This document shows, piece after piece, positions 15,489 through 22,869 of a DNA stretch of 64,000 bases (position 1 is the first letter of the stretch; every line of letters starts with the position of its first letter). The DNA is taken from the NCBI RefSeq assembly GCF_051251125.1, contig NZ_JBPCZL010000008.1; one strand, 5' to 3'. The notes beneath the pieces are model-generated. The model searched no databases. It saw nothing but the letters and a program-made list of their open reading frames with translations, and was not told the origin of the DNA. The stretch comes from Carnimonas bestiolae (GTDB lineage Bacteria; Pseudomonadota; Gammaproteobacteria; Pseudomonadales; Halomonadaceae). Made by a program: the position numbers and the translations under genes.

Positions 15489-16658
15489 TTAGACGGCCTC
15501 GGTCTCCGATACTGCTTCGCCGGGGGAGGTATTAGCGTGCTCACCCGATGTAATGGTCAGCAGTTGTCCCAGCGATTCAGCGCCCTGGGTCATGTCCCAG
15601 GCTTTGATGACGGGCACAAATCGGTCCGTCGTAATCACCTGTTCCATCTCATTGCCCTGCGCGTCCTCGGTCAAATCCGTCTTGCTTGACTTGTCCTTGA
15701 ACGTATCGCCCTTGACCGCTAATACACGGCCTTCGGGTGAGCGAATGATGCCGGAAATGGCACCCGCCGCCAGTGACAATGCCAGATGCCACTGTGACAG
15801 TGGTCGAAGCGGTGGTCGTTGCCGAACACCGCCCGACCAGAAGGTCGGAGTAAAGTCACGCCAGAGTCCTTCCAATCGCTGGATTTCCCGCGCAAATTGC
15901 TCGCGTTCCAGCGTGGCGCGATAAAACGCCGGTAGGTCAGACCGTTGTACCCGTGGCACCGTATAACGATCACACTCAACGGCTTCCGGGATGACCGCAG
16001 GCACCGTATCGCCGGTGCCCACGTCCATCAGGTTCCGACGAACCTGGCGTATTCCATCAGTTGTGATCTGAGCGGCACGTTTTACCCGTACCCCCATGAC
16101 CACAACCTGCTTGAAGGTATCAACCCTTCCCTTGAACACGCGAACGTGGTCAAAGTGCTGGGCAATCCAGTGGGACAACTCCTTGTCGAGCGTATAGTGC
16201 GGCAAGACCAGGACCATGATACCGCCGTATTGCAGCAGGTGGACGGTACGTTGATAAAACCGCTTTTCCAGCCGTTGCCGTCCTTCTCCCGCCGCTTTTT
16301 CCTCCTGGGTATCCGTGGTGACATCACCATAGGGCGGGTTGAGCCAGAGCAGTGAAAAACGCCGAGGCGTGATAACGGTATCGAACAGGTCTGACTGCAA
16401 TCCGTGGTCAGCCCAGGAACACAGTGTGTCTGCTCGATCACGGTCAAATTCGATGCCGTAAGTGTCAACGTGGTCGCGCCCCAGAGCGTGAGCCGCTTCC
16501 ATCAACGCATGGCCCTCGCCTGCGCAAGGATCCAGCAAACGCATTTTTCCGTTGTCCGGTTTGAGCCAACCCAACACGTATTCCAGCGTTGACTCATCCG
16601 TGGGGTAAAAACCTGCCTTGGCGTAGTTACGTGCTACGCGGGGAAACATCAGCGCCAT
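15489..16658 (-). CDS. N6-adenine methyltransferase-like protein (DUF6094 type)
   Basis: A 389-residue protein. I place the start at ATG 16658, six bases after a perfect AAGGAGG. An AdoMet-binding motif 'LLDPCAGEGHAL' (residues ~40-52) and the catalytic 'LWLNPPYGDV' (NPPY, ~125) define an amino-methyltransferase fold. The C-terminal half (~230-389) is specific to the ICE family and may bind substrate or partner proteins. With the adjoining helicase it may protect or mark ICE DNA (inference). It lacks a cognate nuclease, so a restriction role is unlikely. Confidence 0.8.
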   Translation of the reverse strand: MALMFPRVARNYAKAGFYPTDESTLEYVLGWLKPDNGKMRLLDPCAGEGHALMEAAHALGRDHVDTYGIEFDRDRADTLCSWADHGLQSDLFDTVITPRRFSLLWLNPPYGDVTTDTQEEKAAGEGRQRLEKRFYQRTVHLLQYGGIMVLVLPHYTLDKELSHWIAQHFDHVRVFKGRVDTFKQVVVMGVRVKRAAQITTDGIRQVRRNLMDVGTGDTVPAVIPEAVECDRYTVPRVQRSDLPAFYRATLEREQFAREIQRLEGLWRDFTPTFWSGGVRQRPPLRPLSQWHLALSLAAGAISGIIRSPEGRVLAVKGDTFKDKSSKTDLTEDAQGNEMEQVITTDRFVPVIKAWDMTQGAESLGQLLTITSGEHANTSPGEAVSETEAV

Positions 16659-16703
16659 AAGGGGCCTCCTTGATTCAAGATTCATTGATCGAAGTGAAGG
16701 GCA

Positions 16704-17303
16704 TTAGTGGACACCCAGCACGCCAGTGCGAATGCAGTGGCTTAACCGGACTTCCAATGTCTCGGACGACACATCCAGCGAGAATGCCGTCACGCCCAGC
16801 GTGTCCTTTAGCGGGACAATCGCGCCGTCCAGCTTAAGAAGGTGCAAAACGTTGTCCTGCCAGTGATCCAGCAACGGCCAGGGGGCCAATTCCCTGATGC
16901 GGCCCCAGAGCAAACGATTAATGTCTGCCGTTATCAGGGCATCGGGGAATAAGGCAAGGCTTTGCCGGTTCACGCGATCCGGTTCGGCACATCGCTTGTC
17001 GAACACCCACAGATTGACCAGTTGGCCAAACGCAGTGCGGTGGTAGTTACGCGTCGCGCGCTTGTCATACAGCTCCCTGTCAGTCAGGCGCATATGTATG
17101 CCCTGACGGCCTTGCAGGGTCAGAGAGTGCAGGCCCCCTTCGGAAGGAGACAGAGTGAGATTGCCCAGTAGCTGCTGAACAGCGGTATCCCGTCCCCAGA
17201 AGGAGGCGAAGATCATCCGCTTGTCGGCCGCTGCGTAGGCATCGACGAAAAGATCAGGCGCTTCCACCACGGTGTGAAGCTGATCGGGAAGTAGAGTGAG
17301 CAT
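16704..17303 (-). CDS. Conserved ICE protein of unknown function
   Basis: A 199-residue protein without signal peptide or membrane helices. No family recognised with certainty. It is rich in Arg, Leu and Asp, with a conserved-looking core 'KRATRNYHRTAFGQLVNLWV'. The start ATG 17303 is itself part of a perfect 9-bp hairpin (GCATGGTTC/GAACCATGC), so translation should be structure-controlled. It lies 71 bp downstream of ardC and 45 bp before the methyltransferase-like gene, so it is probably cotranscribed with both. Confidence 0.6.
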   Translation of the reverse strand: MLTLLPDQLHTVVEAPDLFVDAYAAADKRMIFASFWGRDTAVQQLLGNLTLSPSEGGLHSLTLQGRQGIHMRLTDRELYDKRATRNYHRTAFGQLVNLWVFDKRCAEPDRVNRQSLALFPDALITADINRLLWGRIRELAPWPLLDHWQDNVLHLLKLDGAIVPLKDTLGVTAFSLDVSSETLEVRLSHCIRTGVLGVH

Positions 17304-17360
17304 GGTTCATTCCTTGAAAAGGGGACGAACCATGCCCCAGGGGGCAGGATTCGCCCCGGA
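17304..17360 (-). promoter_or_regulatory. Bistable leader of the gene at 16704
   Basis: Minus-strand GGGGCGAA (17357-17350) can pair with GCCCC next to it, or with TTCG(T)CCCC (one bulged T), which is followed by TTTTC. The segment GCATGGTTC overlapping the latter can instead pair perfectly with GAACCATGC, which contains the start codon. It thus forms either a terminator-like hairpin or a start-sequestering hairpin. Confidence 0.65.
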
Positions 17361-17374
17361 GTGGAGTGTGTGAT

Positions 17375-18601
17375 TCAGGCAGCCGCCCGAGTCGGTTCAA
17401 ATGACCAGGTTTGTGACACCTTGTCGAACACATATCCCAACTGTTTCAGTCGGGAAATTTGTGCCTTGAAGGTGCCACGGGCCACGGTCGCGTCCAGCTT
17501 GACCTGGTTACCCAGCGGCCAGACATGGCCGAAAAGCTCAACGTCTTCCCCGTCTACCTGGGGTTTCTGCAAAGCCTCTCGTGTCGGTGTTACAGGGCGC
17601 AATGGCGACGCTTCGCGGTCAGGCTGGTTATCATCCTGAATAGCCGGTTGGGCGGGTGTCTCCAGCGGTACTGGAGACACCTGATGCCCGGCTATTTCGT
17701 AGAGATATTCAGCCGCCGTTCTGGCCTGCCCTGACGCCTTGATCAACGCCTTTTTGTCCCCTTTCAATACCTGAATCCAGGCGTCGATATAACTCGCATC
17801 GACAGCCAGATTGCTGATACCGAAATGGGCGCAGGTAAACGCACTGGTCAACTGTGCGACCAGTTCCTCAAAGGCGTATTGCGGTGTACCAAAGCTGTCA
17901 AACTGACTCACCCCCGGACGATCCAGACGGTCCGGATGACCGGTCCAGTGCCCGAGTTCGTGCAGCAGGACACTGTACAGTCCATCCGCAGAGTCGAATT
18001 GCTCCCGCAGAGGCAACACAATGCGATCAGCAGTTGGAAAGTAGCAGGCACGGTCGCCGTGCTTCATGGTGATACGCGCGCCGGTGGCACGTATGAAGTT
18101 TTCAATGTCGTCATTGAAGCCAGGGCCTCGCTCAGGTACGGCAGGTTCAACAGGCGTCATCATGTCAGTCGGTAGACCGTCACACTGCGCCACGTTGAAC
18201 ACCGTATAGCCCCGCAGATTCGCATAATGCGTTTCAACGGGCTGGCCGTTATCGTCCAGCAGATCGTTACCATCAGCGTCTTTTTCACGCCGAACACCGG
18301 GTTGATACAGGGCAATTTGAGTGCCCTTCTCACCACGGCGCACATTACCGCCTGCCTTAATGGCCTGGTTGAACGTCAACCAGCGGTCATGCAGGTAGCC
18401 CTGCTCCATGGCCGTCATCATAAGCAATAGCACATTGATGCCCCGGTATTGACGACCGGAGACTGCATTGCTGGGGATAAGGGGGACGCGGCCTGCACTG
18501 TCCCAGGGTTTTACCCAGGGAATCGTGCCCTGCTCAAGACTCGCGAGAATCCTGTCAGTGACCGCCTGATAGATATCAAACTTCTGCTTGCGCTGTGTCA
18601 T
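17375..18601 (-). CDS. ardC: ArdC-like antirestriction protein (ssDNA-binding zincin)
   Basis: A 408-residue protein from ATG 18601. The N-terminal 130 residues ('FDIYQAVTDRILASLEQG', 'IPWVKPW', 'GRQYRGINVLLL') form the ArdC-like ssDNA-binding domain. The following domain contains 'LLHELGHWTGH', an HExxH metallopeptidase motif with a downstream His. Proteins of this kind protect incoming single-stranded conjugative DNA or its converted duplex from restriction. The extra C-terminal part (from about residue 310) ends in a small domain, 'QISRLKQLGYVFDKVSQTW'. It has its own promoter and the full-length 205-nt structured leader, consistent with controlled early expression. Confidence 0.9.
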   Translation of the reverse strand: MTQRKQKFDIYQAVTDRILASLEQGTIPWVKPWDSAGRVPLIPSNAVSGRQYRGINVLLLMMTAMEQGYLHDRWLTFNQAIKAGGNVRRGEKGTQIALYQPGVRREKDADGNDLLDDNGQPVETHYANLRGYTVFNVAQCDGLPTDMMTPVEPAVPERGPGFNDDIENFIRATGARITMKHGDRACYFPTADRIVLPLREQFDSADGLYSVLLHELGHWTGHPDRLDRPGVSQFDSFGTPQYAFEELVAQLTSAFTCAHFGISNLAVDASYIDAWIQVLKGDKKALIKASGQARTAAEYLYEIAGHQVSPVPLETPAQPAIQDDNQPDREASPLRPVTPTREALQKPQVDGEDVELFGHVWPLGNQVKLDATVARGTFKAQISRLKQLGYVFDKVSQTWSFEPTRAAA

Positions 18602-18811
18602 GGTGTGTTTCTCCTGGGTATGAAAAAACCGGGAGAAACAGCGTCCCCCATCGGGAAGTGTTTTCCCGGTGGGGTGAGGCCGAAAGGCCGTGTAGAGAGG
18701 TAACATCCGGCTCAAGAGAGCCCCTGGTTTCAGGATGCGGCCAGGATTTGGGAGTGAGTCGCTATGACTCAAAGGGCACGGCTGTTATCCGACAGTCGTC
18801 AACGGCTTGCA
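18602..18811 (-). ncRNA. Structured 5' leader A (upstream of ardC)
   Basis: The prototype of five leaders. In minus-strand order: a small pseudoknot (CTGT/ACAG stem with loop CGG pairing to CCG), a GAGTC/GACTC hairpin, then a second pseudoknot. The second has stem CCTGG/CCAGG (18741-18745, 18723-18727), its loop CATCC pairs with GGATG at 18704-18708, and a GGCTC/GAGCC hairpin lies between. A GGCC hairpin follows, then the switch. Arm X ACCGGGAAAAC (18670-18660) can pair with CCCG next to it or with S (GTTTCTCCCGGT, followed by TTTTTT). S can also pair with the ribosome site GGAGAAACA (18614-18606). Confidence 0.75.
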
Positions 18812-18817
18812 CGAGCC

Positions 18818-18846
18818 AATGTACGAAACTCCTGAGAAGATGGCAA
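18818..18846 (-). promoter_or_regulatory. Promoter of leader A / ardC
   Basis: -35 TTGCCA (18846-18841), 17-bp spacer, -10 TACATT (18823-18818). A start seven bases on falls at 18811, exactly where similarity among the five leaders begins. Confidence 0.75.
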
Positions 18847-18887
18847 TTGGTGAACGCGACCCAACACTGGTCGGCTGGTCCAAAAAA

Positions 18888-18915
18888 ATGCCCATCACCA
18901 TTGGTGACGGGCATT
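18888..18915 (-). terminator. Terminator after the zinc-finger gene
   Basis: On the minus strand AAATGCCCGTCACC pairs with GGTGATGGGCATTT and runs into seven T residues. It lies 19 bp after the stop at 18934. Confidence 0.9.
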
Positions 18916-18933
18916 TGATGTATCGAATGGGTT

Positions 18934-19557
18934 TCATTGGTGAGCGCTGCATGTAAGCAATTGGCGACACCGGTTCAGTTCGCGCGTAGCGCAATGCTGC
19001 GCTGACGCGGTTCGCTCAAGTGCCTCTCGACAGACACTCTCTGCATGGGCGCATTGCTTCAGATCAAACCAGGCAAAATGGCACTCTCTCAATGGTATAT
19101 CCATTTGGATTGAGAGCCAGCGATACGCATCATCGCGTGACATGCCAAACCTTGAGATGACCTTCAGGAAATGCGCCTTGCCTTCACTGCGAGCCATTCG
19201 TAATGGTTTATTTGCCAACGTCCCGAGTGGCAAGTGCGTCTCGGGGTGTAGACCAATCCGCGCATGACAGGCATCGCATTGGTAGACATAGGGCCAAGGC
19301 CCGTAACTGCCTCCAAAGACGACCTGATGTGTGGTCAGACTGACAGCAGCCCCGCAGTACCGACATTCCGTTGGTACAGGGAGTGTGTCCTTGACACGTT
19401 TCACGGCGTACTTTTTGACATAGGGCAGCACACCTTTTCCGTAGCGTACCCACAGCCGATGCTCCATGTGCTGTGTGCGTTGCCGCATGGTTCCGCGACC
19501 TGATCGACGGCGCATGTCCTTGTCATTGTGGCGATTGGGATGGTTCATGATCGACAT
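18934..19557 (-). CDS. Zinc-finger protein (DUF3268-like)
   Basis: A 207-residue basic protein from ATG 19557 (GAGG eight bases upstream). Residues ~60-110 contain 'CRYCG' and 'YQCDACHARIGLHP', a Cys4/His zinc site typical of the DUF3268 zinc-finger family carried by conjugative elements. The Arg-rich N-terminus ('RRRSGRGTMRQRTQHMEHRLW') may contact nucleic acid. A Cys/His-rich C-terminal helical region follows. Probably a DNA- or RNA-binding accessory protein (inference). It follows the gene at 19649 by 91 bp and is likely cotranscribed with it, with its own short switch leader between. Confidence 0.65.
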   Translation of the reverse strand: MSIMNHPNRHNDKDMRRRSGRGTMRQRTQHMEHRLWVRYGKGVLPYVKKYAVKRVKDTLPVPTECRYCGAAVSLTTHQVVFGGSYGPWPYVYQCDACHARIGLHPETHLPLGTLANKPLRMARSEGKAHFLKVISRFGMSRDDAYRWLSIQMDIPLRECHFAWFDLKQCAHAESVCREALERTASAQHCATRELNRCRQLLTCSAHQ

Positions 19558-19617
19558 GATGGTTTCCTCATGAAAACCGGGAACCATCCCTGCCGGGAAG
19601 ATTCCCGGTTGGGGTGG
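19558..19617 (-). promoter_or_regulatory. Bistable leader of the zinc-finger gene
   Basis: Minus-strand AACCGGGAA (19610-19602) can pair with adjacent TTCCCGG or with TTCCCGGTT further on, followed by TTC. The overlapping segment GATGGTTCC pairs with GGAAACCATC, which contains the ribosome site. The scheme is the same as in leader A but with different stem sequences. Confidence 0.65.
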
Positions 19618-19648
19618 AGTTGAATACGTTATCGAACGCTAAGTAGTG

Positions 19649-20029
19649 TCACGCTAGCCGAGTCACCTCCGTCAGCGTGAATTTGATGGCATTTCGGTTG
19701 AGGAAACGCTGTTGTTCAACGCGAACCACCAAACGGCGCTTGCGCATGACAGATGCTCTAGCCAGAGTGCCGGTCAACGCCAATTCACAAGAATCGAAGT
19801 CATCCGGAATATTGCTCAACGCACTTCGCATATGAATCAGGAAGCCATCGAGCCGGTCAGGCCAGGGACGGGTAACGTCCGTAGAAAGCTGTAGCAATTC
19901 ACTGACTAATGTCAGGGATATAGTGATCCAGGCATCGTTATACTTACCCTGAAACACATCAAGATCGCGCGCTTTGCGTGAGATATCCATTGCCAAGCTA
20001 CTACGTGGAAGTAGCTTCTCGTGAGACAT
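19649..20029 (-). CDS. Hypothetical ICE protein
   Basis: A 126-residue protein from ATG 20029 with an AGGAG site. Predicted mostly helical ('AWITISLTLVSELLQLSTDV'), with a basic C-terminus ('MRKRRLVVRVEQQRFLNR'). No family recognised and no signal peptide. It is the first gene behind leader B, and the zinc-finger gene follows. A nucleic-acid role is possible from charge and context but unproven. Confidence 0.55.
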   Translation of the reverse strand: MSHEKLLPRSSLAMDISRKARDLDVFQGKYNDAWITISLTLVSELLQLSTDVTRPWPDRLDGFLIHMRSALSNIPDDFDSCELALTGTLARASVMRKRRLVVRVEQQRFLNRNAIKFTLTEVTRLA

Positions 20030-20235
20030 GATGTTTCTCCTGGGTATAAAAATACCGGGAAACACCTGCCCCGCCGGGAAAGTATTTCCCGGTAGAGGGG
20101 GTGCCTAAAAGGCGAAGTTGGTAGGTAACATCCGGCTCAAAAGAGCCCCTGGTTTCAGGATGCGGCCAGGATTTGGGGCGAGTCACAATGACTCAAAGGG
20201 CACGGCTGTTATCCGACAGTCGTCAACGGCTTGCA
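20030..20235 (-). ncRNA. Structured 5' leader B
   Basis: Near-identical to leader A in its first ~120 nt and diverged in the switch. The local hairpin is CCGGGAAA/TTTCCCGG, the alternative pairing ACCGGGAAA/TTTCCCGGT is perfect and followed by ATTTTTA, and TGTTTC pairs with GAAACA at the ribosome site. The GGCC hairpin of leader A is here GCC/GGC with a different loop, so the pairing is kept while sequence changes. Confidence 0.72.
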
Positions 20236-20241
20236 TAAAGG

Positions 20242-20270
20242 ACAATACGACACGGTTTATCAATTGGCAA
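20242..20270 (-). promoter_or_regulatory. Promoter of leader B
   Basis: -35 TTGCCA (20270-20265), 17-bp spacer, -10 TATTGT (20247-20242). The predicted start at about 20235 coincides with the start of leader similarity. Confidence 0.75.
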
Positions 20271-20275
20271 CGGAC

Positions 20276-20302
20276 ATGAAAAACGCCTCCGAAGAGGCGT
20301 TT
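20276..20302 (-). terminator. Terminator after the gene at 20334
   Basis: Minus-strand AAACGCCTC-TTCG-GAGGCGTTT with following T residues. The stable TTCG loop recurs in several terminators of this element. Confidence 0.9.
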
Positions 20303-20333
20303 GATGTAATGCAAACCAGCATCCAATGAAATA

Positions 20334-20828
20334 TTAGCCCTGGTCGTAGGGAGCAAATCGCAACGATTCGTCAGATGTGACAGCAAACCATAATAATTCA
20401 CCATCCCTGCCGTTGGTGGCGAGAATGGCCCCGGTTTTTTGCTCCGGACGATTCCTGTGCCGGTAGAAGTTTTTTATCCACGCTGCAACGTCTGGCCATG
20501 TCGCATCGAATGATGAGTGAAAAGTATCCGCCTGGCCGACCATAACGTCGAACAGGTGTCTCTTGTTCCGACACCACGTTGCGACACTGGGTCTTTCAAG
20601 CATCCAGAAGCTGGGCGAGACAAAGATATTGTCTCCATTAGCATTAGCACATAGCAATTTACCCAACGAACCTGCATCAGGCTCCTGGGAGTCCTGGACA
20701 TTAATCAATGGATAACCGATATCCATGACGGTTTTCCTGAAGTCAGCAAATGCCAGGGATGACTCCTCTGGTGTCACCGACGACACAATATCGGCATGCC
20801 GACTGGCGAGTTGTGACAGTGGTCTCAT
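20334..20828 (-). CDS. Hypothetical ICE protein
   Basis: A 164-residue protein. AGGAGG is followed by ATGATG, and I take the second ATG (20828) for spacing. Tryptophan and aromatic content is high ('FVSPSFWMLERPSVATWC', 'ATWPDVAAWIKNFY', 'GELLWFAV'). It is soluble, with no signal peptide, and no family is recognised. A monocistronic unit with its own promoter, leader C and terminator. Confidence 0.55.
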   Translation of the reverse strand: MRPLSQLASRHADIVSSVTPEESSLAFADFRKTVMDIGYPLINVQDSQEPDAGSLGKLLCANANGDNIFVSPSFWMLERPSVATWCRNKRHLFDVMVGQADTFHSSFDATWPDVAAWIKNFYRHRNRPEQKTGAILATNGRDGELLWFAVTSDESLRFAPYDQG

Positions 20829-21035
20829 CATGTTCCTCCTGGGAATGAAAAAAACCGGGAGAAACAACGCCCCCATCGGGAAGTGTTTTCCCGGTGGGGT
20901 GAGGCCGAAAGGCCGTGTAGAGAGGTAACATCCGGCTCAAGAGAGCCCCTGGTTTCAGGATGCGGCCAGGATTTGGGACGAGTCACAATGACTCAAAGGG
21001 CACGGCTGTTATCCGACAGTCGTCAACGGCTTGCA
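20829..21035 (-). ncRNA. Structured 5' leader C
   Basis: Almost identical to leader A over its whole length, including both pseudoknots, the GGCC hairpin and the X/S switch. S is GTTTCTCCCGGT followed by seven T residues. The ribosome site here is CAGGAGGAAC, pairing with part of S. Confidence 0.72.
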
Positions 21036-21041
21036 TGGCCG

Positions 21042-21070
21042 AGCTTAGGTCAACCGAACCAGTAACTCAA
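21042..21070 (-). promoter_or_regulatory. Promoter of leader C
   Basis: -35 TTGAGT (21070-21065), 17-bp spacer, -10 TAAGCT (21047-21042). The -35 overlaps the last codons of the Abi-like gene upstream. Confidence 0.6.
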
Positions 21071-21834
21071 CGGGCAATCGGGCAAACGTCAGGCCTGGCT
21101 CTCAGTACCTTCCGAACCTGCTCCCCATGATTGGTTTCGGCCCATCGTCTTGTTGCTGGTGAACAAAATCCGATGAGATCCATAACAAGGCGATAGTCAT
21201 CCTCAAGAGCCCGGTTAAATATCGGCTCATGATGGGCGATACGGTTCCTGAATTTTCTCATTCGCTCCAGCTTTCCTCTGATTTCATCTCTTGCCATGGC
21301 TATTTTGCTGGAATCATTGGCAAAGCTGTATCCGGGCATGACCGAAACAAGGTGGTGGTTCCAAACACGTTCGTCATGCCTACTTGTCAGCATGTTTTCC
21401 CAAAAGGCCAGTTTCATTTCTGCGACCAGTTGACCAGTATTTTTTATGTATTTTTTATTGGTGACCTTCTGCACCTCTGACTTCGCCTTAAATTTCCCTC
21501 TGTCAGGTAGGCCAGAAATAAAATTATGGTCCCAGGGCCAGCGTCTTCCATGGGTTAGCGTCAGGGCCTGGGAAACAGCATTGCGTATAGCTATTTCACA
21601 GATTTGCAGGGGCGGCAGAAAAACTGCGGACACAAGGGAATTCCATGTGTACAGATCCAGTGCAATCGGGTCGTCCGGAGTCACGGGGCGAGTCGCCTTT
21701 TCATAGGTCGATAGTCGTGGTGTGGAAATAGAACGCCTCACCTCATCGACGTCTTCTCTTCTAATCAACTTGACAATACACCCTGTATTAGTAATAATGC
21801 GTTCATTAGCTTCAGGACCAGTGGGTTTAAACAC
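21067..21834 (-). CDS. Abi-like protein with HEPN motif
   Basis: Up to 255 residues if translation starts at the GTG at 21834. Similarity to Abi_2/AbiD-F proteins starts around 'SISTPRLSTYEKATRP', so a start some 30 codons further on is possible. The hallmark 'MRKFRNRIAHHEPIFN' contains the R(N)xxxxH motif of HEPN ribonucleases. 'LYTWNSLVSAVFLPPLQICE' and 'EIAIRNAVSQAL' are typical of the family. Abi_2 proteins abort phage infection or act as RNase toxins, and no antitoxin is evident beside it. It lies at the start of the cargo region. Confidence 0.75.
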   Translation of the reverse strand: MFKPTGPEANERIITNTGCIVKLIRREDVDEVRRSISTPRLSTYEKATRPVTPDDPIALDLYTWNSLVSAVFLPPLQICEIAIRNAVSQALTLTHGRRWPWDHNFISGLPDRGKFKAKSEVQKVTNKKYIKNTGQLVAEMKLAFWENMLTSRHDERVWNHHLVSVMPGYSFANDSSKIAMARDEIRGKLERMRKFRNRIAHHEPIFNRALEDDYRLVMDLIGFCSPATRRWAETNHGEQVRKVLRARPDVCPIAR

Positions 21835-21857
21835 CTTCCCCTGACAGCGCTAGATGG

Positions 21858-21890
21858 AAAAGCCTCACCCTTTGGGTGGGGCTTTTTCTT
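21858..21890. terminator. Bidirectional terminator
   Basis: AGCCTCACCC and GGGTGGGGCT form a 10-bp stem with one wobble. T-runs follow on both strands (CTTTTTCTTTT on plus, CTTTTCC on minus). It separates the serine recombinase from the Abi-like gene. Confidence 0.85.
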
Positions 21891-21916
21891 TTGCATTGTC
21901 GATTGGACATCATCGT

Positions 21917-22594
21917 TTAAGGACTTTTGAACGCATCGACCTGCTTGTGCTGATCACCTAACGCGCAATAGTTTCGCCAAACACGTTTGACGGTGCTAAT
22001 GCTGCAATCGCATAACCGTGCGGTCGAATCGATGGTTTTACCTGTTCTACGCCATTCTATAATGCGTTCGTGTAAGCGTTCATCAGGCTTCTTCCCCTGG
22101 AACTTACCTTTGCGTTTTGCGATGGCGATACCTTCAGCCTGCCGTTTCCGCCTATCAAGGTAATCTTGCCTAGCTTGAACCAGGGCAATCTTCATCAGCA
22201 TGTCCTGCACAGCATCGAGAACGACCTTCGACACGCCAATAGCATTTGACGCCAAGTCTCCCAGGTCCACCACATCGGGGATGGCAAGCCGCGCACCGGA
22301 GGCGCGGATGGTTTGTATCAGTCTTTCAGCGTCCTCTAGCGGCAACCGCGTGATTCTATCCAGCCTCTCTGCCACAACAACTTCGCCCGGCTGAAGATCG
22401 CGAATCATGCGCTGCAACTCAGGCCGATTGGCATTAACGCCAGACGCCTTCTCTTTATAGATGCCTGCTACATAAAATCCTTGAGCGCGAGCCTGTTCCA
22501 CCAATGACTCTTGTCTCTCCAGGTCCTGATGTTCGGTACTCACTCGCATGTAGACACGAGCGACGGATGAAGGCTGGTTAGCTTGGCCAGGCAT
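21917..22594 (-). CDS. Serine recombinase (resolvase/invertase family)
   Basis: A 225-residue protein from ATG 22594. The catalytic domain begins 'ARVYMRVSTEHQDLERQ', with the nucleophilic Ser in 'RVST', and contains 'GVNANRPELQRMI', 'VVAERLDRITR' and the long E helix. A C-terminal helix-turn-helix is seen in 'IDSTARLCDCSISTVKRVWR'. Small serine recombinases resolve or invert DNA between short sites. The inverted repeat at 22689-22762 in front of it is a candidate site. It may belong to a degraded transposon or act in multimer resolution of the ICE. Confidence 0.88.
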   Translation of the reverse strand: MPGQANQPSSVARVYMRVSTEHQDLERQESLVEQARAQGFYVAGIYKEKASGVNANRPELQRMIRDLQPGEVVVAERLDRITRLPLEDAERLIQTIRASGARLAIPDVVDLGDLASNAIGVSKVVLDAVQDMLMKIALVQARQDYLDRRKRQAEGIAIAKRKGKFQGKKPDERLHERIIEWRRTGKTIDSTARLCDCSISTVKRVWRNYCALGDQHKQVDAFKSP

Positions 22595-22688
22595 TACTCT
22601 CTCACCTCTTGTCAATTCCAGTTTAGGAGCCTAATCGATAGAAGCGCTATTGGGTTGTTTGAGTATACCCCAATGAGCCTATCTTGTT

Positions 22689-22762
22689 GGGCGGCGGTTC
22701 ACTACCAATTTTGGACCTAAAAAGACCGGTTTATCGACATGGACTCAAAAGAGCCGCCGCCC
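22689..22762. repeat. Inverted repeat upstream of the serine recombinase
   Basis: GGGCGGCGG (22689-22697) and CCGCCGCCC (22754-22762) are perfect 9-bp arms about 56 bp apart. They lie between the divergent recombinase and FxLYD genes. They could be recombination-site arms or transposon ends. Confidence 0.55.
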
Positions 22763-22869
22763 CACACTCCACACCATGACTATTGACTTTAGTTGTAGAG
22801 TTGGATGGTGTCGGGAAGAGTGGGTCTTGCTATATTTGGAATCCCTTACACATTCAGGAGCAATGCTTC

